This document shows positions 61,625 to 64,000 of a stretch of 64,000 bases of DNA, in pieces. The stretch spans positions 1,612,001 through 1,676,000 of the forward strand of contig NZ_CP047946.1 in assembly GCF_014279655.1 (NCBI RefSeq). The letters run 5' to 3'. A model generated the notes under the pieces. It did not search any database, was not told the origin of the DNA, and was given only the letters and a program-made list of their open reading frames with translations. The number at the start of each line of letters is the position of its first letter. Position 1 is the first letter of the stretch. Source of the stretch: Synechococcus sp. ROS8604. Its GTDB lineage: Bacteria; Cyanobacteriota; Cyanobacteriia; PCC-6307; Cyanobiaceae. Made by a program: the position numbers and the translations under genes.

Positions 61625-62146
61625 TTAATGGTTCATGACCTTAAGTAATCGCTCTGCAGCAGTCGGATCAATGGGGAGACCCTGGGGGTTTAAGAGCCCG
61701 AGTTGCACCAGCAGTCCAGCCTGATCCCAATAAATGTGCTCGTAGGCCACCTTCTCGTCTTGAAGGCCAACAATGACAACAAAAGCGATCGTTACTTTCC
61801 TCCCAGTGGGTTCCACTGCGGGAAGAAGGTGTTCGATTTTTTGGGTGTGGGTAAATTTGATCACCACCTCATCCACGAGGCGCTCTCCATCAATGGTTCG
61901 TGACACCGGCACGAATTCTGCATCGGGTGGAAAGAACTGGCCGATTAACTGTTCTGCATAAAAGCGACGAACGCCTTCTTGACCCACTCCGCCTGAACCG
62001 GAACCAAGGTTAAGGAGATGCGGACTATCCACCATGGTTTCCATGGTGGCATCCAAATCTGCTGCAAGCTCTGCCTGCACGTGCGCATCAAACAGTTCAG
62101 AGGCAAGGAAGTGACCAGCTTCAACAGATGCGATTATTTTTGACAT
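61625..62146 (-). CDS. SnoaL-like (NTF2-fold) protein
   Basis: A 173-residue protein of the SnoaL/NTF2-like superfamily: ELFDAHVQAELAADLDATMETMVDSPHLLNL, GVRRFYAEQLIGQFFPPDAEFVPVSRTIDGERLVDEVVIKFTHT, then VVIVGLQDEKVAYEHIYWDQAGLLVQLGLL. These cone-shaped barrels serve as small-molecule isomerases, hydrolases or carriers; the role here is unknown. Coding and fold class are well supported. Confidence 0.8.
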   Translation of the reverse strand: MSKIIASVEAGHFLASELFDAHVQAELAADLDATMETMVDSPHLLNLGSGSGGVGQEGVRRFYAEQLIGQFFPPDAEFVPVSRTIDGERLVDEVVIKFTHTQKIEHLLPAVEPTGRKVTIAFVVIVGLQDEKVAYEHIYWDQAGLLVQLGLLNPQGLPIDPTAAERLLKVMNH

Positions 62147-62215
62147 GGCATTCCACTATCTTTTTGTTTTAAAAAAGTAGCTCTAGCTTCGCCTCCCCGT
62201 CAGCCCCCTAGCGTT

Positions 62216-62446
62216 TCACCCCATCTCGGGTGCCCAGCCTGCTCTGCTCTGCCAGGTAGGTGCCCATAGCTTGCAAGTCTTGGTGAGGTGCTGGCCCTGC
62301 TGCAGCTGCTGCTGCCGGATGTTGCAAGCAACCAGCGTGTGGCAGTGCTGATCAACACCATGCCTGAAGTGCTGGCACGCCACGCACACATTGGAACACC
62401 GGCAGTTCTGCAGCTCCCGATCATCCACATAGCTCCACTCCTCCAT
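62216..62446 (-). CDS. Small Cys/His-rich conserved protein
   Basis: A 76-residue protein with metal-binding-like spacing: CRCSNVCVACQHF, then HGVDQHCHTLVACNI and KTCKLWAPTWQ. Seven cysteines and four histidines suggest a zinc or iron-sulphur site. The alternative frame over the same bases is Ser/Arg-rich and unlikely. It resembles small conserved proteins of marine picocyanobacteria of unknown function. Confidence 0.6.
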   Translation of the reverse strand: MEEWSYVDDRELQNCRCSNVCVACQHFRHGVDQHCHTLVACNIRQQQLQQGQHLTKTCKLWAPTWQSRAGWAPEMG

Positions 62447-62817
62447 AACCCCCTCGCTTTAGTACAGACGTACTAGCCTAAAGGGTGGAAGTCGTGGCGC
62501 TGGAGTCCGCAACAGCCACCCCCTCACGAGACACGCTGAACGCAGGCAAAGATTTGCCGGAGCGAACCCACCACACCGGCGCTGGTGAACGCCCAACCAG
62601 AGACAGCGGCCAGGGAACGAAGCAGCAGTCAAAACGAAGAGACAAAAGAAAACCCCGCCAAAGGCAGGGTTTCTCGACTTCTTAACAGGCGTGTTGCCTT
62701 GTTTCCACTCCGCGAAGAAGCACTCCTCACAAATCAATTGTGCTTTGCGATTGGCGCTGTGCCACTTTCTGCCAACACTTAGGTGACTGTTACAAGATTT
62801 CTGGATTTAATAGCACC
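62447..62817. other. Intergenic region upstream of Yfr1
   Basis: No convincing gene. It contains a hairpin at 62648-62674 and, near its right end, an A/T-rich -10-like stretch preceding the Yfr1 start. Open frames over this stretch lack protein-like pattern. Confidence 0.4.
62648..62674 (-). terminator. Hairpin with T-rich tail
   Basis: On the minus strand AAACCCTGCC-TTT-GGCGGGGTTT (one mismatch) is followed by TCTTTTG. No gene is visible upstream on that strand, so it may end a small RNA or be an orphan. Confidence 0.4.
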
Positions 62818-62882
62818 GTCAACCATGACAAAGGATTGACTCCTCACACCCCCCAAAGAAGGCTTCGTCGCCTTCTTTTTTT
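62818..62882 (+). ncRNA. yfr1: Yfr1 small RNA
   Basis: A short trans-acting RNA of cyanobacteria. The 5' stem is GTCAACC / GG(A)TTGAC with a bulge, then the ultraconserved single-stranded motif ACTCCTCACACCCCCC (62839-62854) and a terminator stem AAGAAGGC / GCCTTCTT plus T-run. Yfr1 pairs through that motif with mRNA 5' regions, for example of outer-membrane porins in Prochlorococcus, and represses them. The som porin at 12608 is a candidate target here, though no pairing was worked out. Confidence 0.85.
62856..62882 (+). terminator. Terminator of Yfr1
   Basis: Eight-base stem AAGAAGGC / GCCTTCTT, loop TTCGTC, then a run of Ts; it forms the 3' end of the RNA. Confidence 0.88.
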
Positions 62883-62980
62883 ATGCCTGCTACCTGGAGA
62901 CCCACAAGCAAAACAGCCGGGCTTTACCTTTCGTTACAAATGGCCTAGGCTTTGTTTCATAAAGAAAAAAGCCCCATCCG

Positions 62981-63112
62981 ATGACCGATTACTCAACTGC
63001 CATCTTTGGCCTGATCGCCTTCACCGGAATTGTTTCCGCTGCCGTGGTCTACATCCTTGCCCAGCCTTCCGATCTGCCAGTCGTGAAGAACGCAAAAGCA
63101 TCTCAAAACTGA
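62981..63112 (+). CDS. 43-residue single-helix membrane protein
   Basis: MTDYSTAIFGLIAFTGIVSA then AVVYILAQPSDLPVVKNAKASQN: one transmembrane helix and a polar C-terminus. The arrangement resembles low-molecular-mass subunits of thylakoid complexes, but it matches no subunit I can name. It lies 98 bases after Yfr1 and just before another microprotein. Coding is supported by the clean helix. Confidence 0.6.
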   Translation: MTDYSTAIFGLIAFTGIVSAAVVYILAQPSDLPVVKNAKASQN

Positions 63113-63146
63113 GCCCCCTACTGAACACTCCTTACCGGTTCAACCC

Positions 63147-63242
63147 ATGGACACCCAAGATCTTCTCGTGCTTCTCGTGAGCTTCGGGACCGCCTGCTTC
63201 GCTCTTAATATCTACAAATTGAATCAAGCGCCTCAACAGTGA
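63147..63242 (+). CDS. 31-residue single-helix membrane protein
   Basis: MDTQDLLVLLVSFGTACFAL then NIYKLNQAPQQ, one short helix with an N-terminal acid and a C-terminal lysine. It follows the previous microprotein by 34 bases and shares its terminator, so the two probably form one transcript. Unknown function. Confidence 0.55.
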   Translation: MDTQDLLVLLVSFGTACFALNIYKLNQAPQQ

Positions 63243-63340
63243 GCCTTACAAAGCTTCACCAGCCTATTGCTGTATGTAAATCGTTCCTTGGGCGGGATCT
63301 GCGAATGAACGTCGCTTGAGTGAGCGATCTTCCAATTAAT

Positions 63341-63374
63341 AAAAAAAGATCTCTTTCCGAGGAGATCTTTTTTT
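63341..63374. terminator. Bidirectional terminator
   Basis: AAAAAAAGATCTC and GAGATCTTTTTTT form a long stem with an 8-base loop (TTTCCGAG). Both strands have a T-run, so it can end the microprotein transcript and the TerB-like gene. Confidence 0.88.
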
Positions 63375-63400
63375 ATGCCGGAAATTTCCTTTAAGTCGCG

Positions 63401-63928
63401 TTAGCCGAGCCAACTTAAAAGCACCTGCTTTAGAGAAGGAATGTTCCATTTTTGCAGCTCTTCATCTGCCGCCCACTGAATAGCCCGAACCCGTTCTTCT
63501 GGGTAATGAAAGGCCTCAGTGATCTTTCGAAAAAGAGCGAGCTCTTGGGCATTGATGTCTGACAAATCATCTTGATCTCTGGAGACCATGGCCGTGAGAT
63601 AGGCCAACTTGACGGCAAGATCTCGTTCTTCCTTAGACTTGAGTGCAATCAAGCGCTTGAAAAGATCATCATGCTCAATCCGCTGAGTACTTCCCCTTGC
63701 CACGCTGATGTTGCGTGACGGCAATGAATAACCTTCAACCAAACGGTTTTTCAAGGCATCACGATCTTCCTGAAGGCCATGGCTATCAATAAGAGACAGG
63801 ATCAATTCCTCTTCTTCCTGAGACATTGAGCCATCGCAGTAGGCAACCTCCTGGACAAGCTGAAGCAGGGTTATGGAGCTACTATCGTTCATCTTCAAGG
63901 CATCTTCTTCCCGACCTTCTAGCATCAT
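63401..63928 (-). CDS. TerB-like protein, second paralogue (start may lie outside)
   Basis: About 175 residues, acidic and helical: LLQLVQEVAYCDGSMSQEEEELILSLIDSHG near the N-terminus, and SDINAQELALFRKITEAFHYPEERVRAIQWAADEELQKW at the end, matching the protein at 3974-4450. ATG at 63928 or 63892 are candidate starts. The same frame stays open to base 64000, reading ...VPLPILNVDYETPFYEEMMLEG, so the gene may start beyond the window. Function unknown. Confidence 0.65.
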   Translation of the reverse strand: MMLEGREEDALKMNDSSSITLLQLVQEVAYCDGSMSQEEEELILSLIDSHGLQEDRDALKNRLVEGYSLPSRNISVARGSTQRIEHDDLFKRLIALKSKEERDLAVKLAYLTAMVSRDQDDLSDINAQELALFRKITEAFHYPEERVRAIQWAADEELQKWNIPSLKQVLLSWLG

Positions 63929-64000
63929 CTCTTCGTAAAATGGGGTCTCGTAATCGACATTGAGGATTGGGAGGGGGACACGACATTTGCCGAGAAGAGC

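Noticed and set aside
62459-62737. 92-codon minus-strand frame upstream of the Cys/His-rich gene
   Set aside because: It runs through the hairpin at 62648-62674 and has no family pattern.
1-64000. CRISPR arrays, tRNA genes, rRNA genes, transposase genes
   Set aside because: No regularly spaced repeats, no cloverleaf with a T-loop GTTCRA pattern, and no transposase frame were found on reading both strands.

Overview
The window looks like a chromosomal segment of a marine picocyanobacterium of the Synechococcus type. Evidence for this is a phycobilisome core gene (apcF), photosystem II factor psb28, gun4, sipA, solanesyl diphosphate synthase, an SLH/OprB-type outer-membrane porin, the small RNA Yfr1 and very compact gene packing with many 4-base start/stop overlaps. 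The exact strain cannot be fixed from the sequence alone; a coastal Synechococcus is a reasonable guess. No tRNA, rRNA, CRISPR array or intact insertion sequence was seen.

Layout. 1-7 kb: end of murI, sds, a HAD phosphatase, acs, a TerB-like protein, a DUF1350 hydrolase with a peroxiredoxin, a DnaQ-like exonuclease and an 88-residue protein behind a good LexA-box match. 7-14.5 kb is a phosphate/arsenate island: pstS, an arsJ-GAPDH pair, a CRP-family regulator resembling PtrA, an orphan OmpR-type response regulator and a porin, with four Pho-box-like elements of identical 8-3-8 spacing. 14.6-25.3 kb: sipA; the tight operon bioY-lspA-FHA/penicillin-binding protein-GTPase; a PLP decarboxylase; tadA; a class V aminotransferase; apcF; glnA.

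25.5-29 kb carries the most unusual unit: an arginase-family enzyme preceded by EF-hands, overlapping a urea transporter that itself ends in EF-hands. This suggests calcium-controlled production and movement of urea. The EF-hand/arginase reading frame is split by an apparent frameshift. 29-33 kb holds small poorly known genes and a methyltransferase. 33-43.8 kb: an RsbW-like ATPase next to gun4, mnmH, psb28, an aldehyde dehydrogenase, two tandem AI-2E family permeases, a flavin reductase, secF-secD and pdhB. Here a 91-bp copy of the psb28 3' end flanks the aldehyde dehydrogenase and leads straight into the permease start, which marks an insertion scar.

43.8-50.5 kb: microprotein genes, DUF3082, ispE, rsmA, two P-loop kinases, yraN, a pentapeptide protein, rlmH and an SGNH hydrolase. 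50.8-54.7 kb is AT-richer and accessory in character: a GAF protein, a LexA-box-preceded umuDC pair and a frameshifted FAD monooxygenase. 54.9-64 kb: small hypotheticals, dnaG, an EamA permease, a lipoprotein, a SnoaL-like protein, a Cys/His-rich small protein, Yfr1, two single-helix microproteins and a second TerB-like protein that runs open to the window edge.
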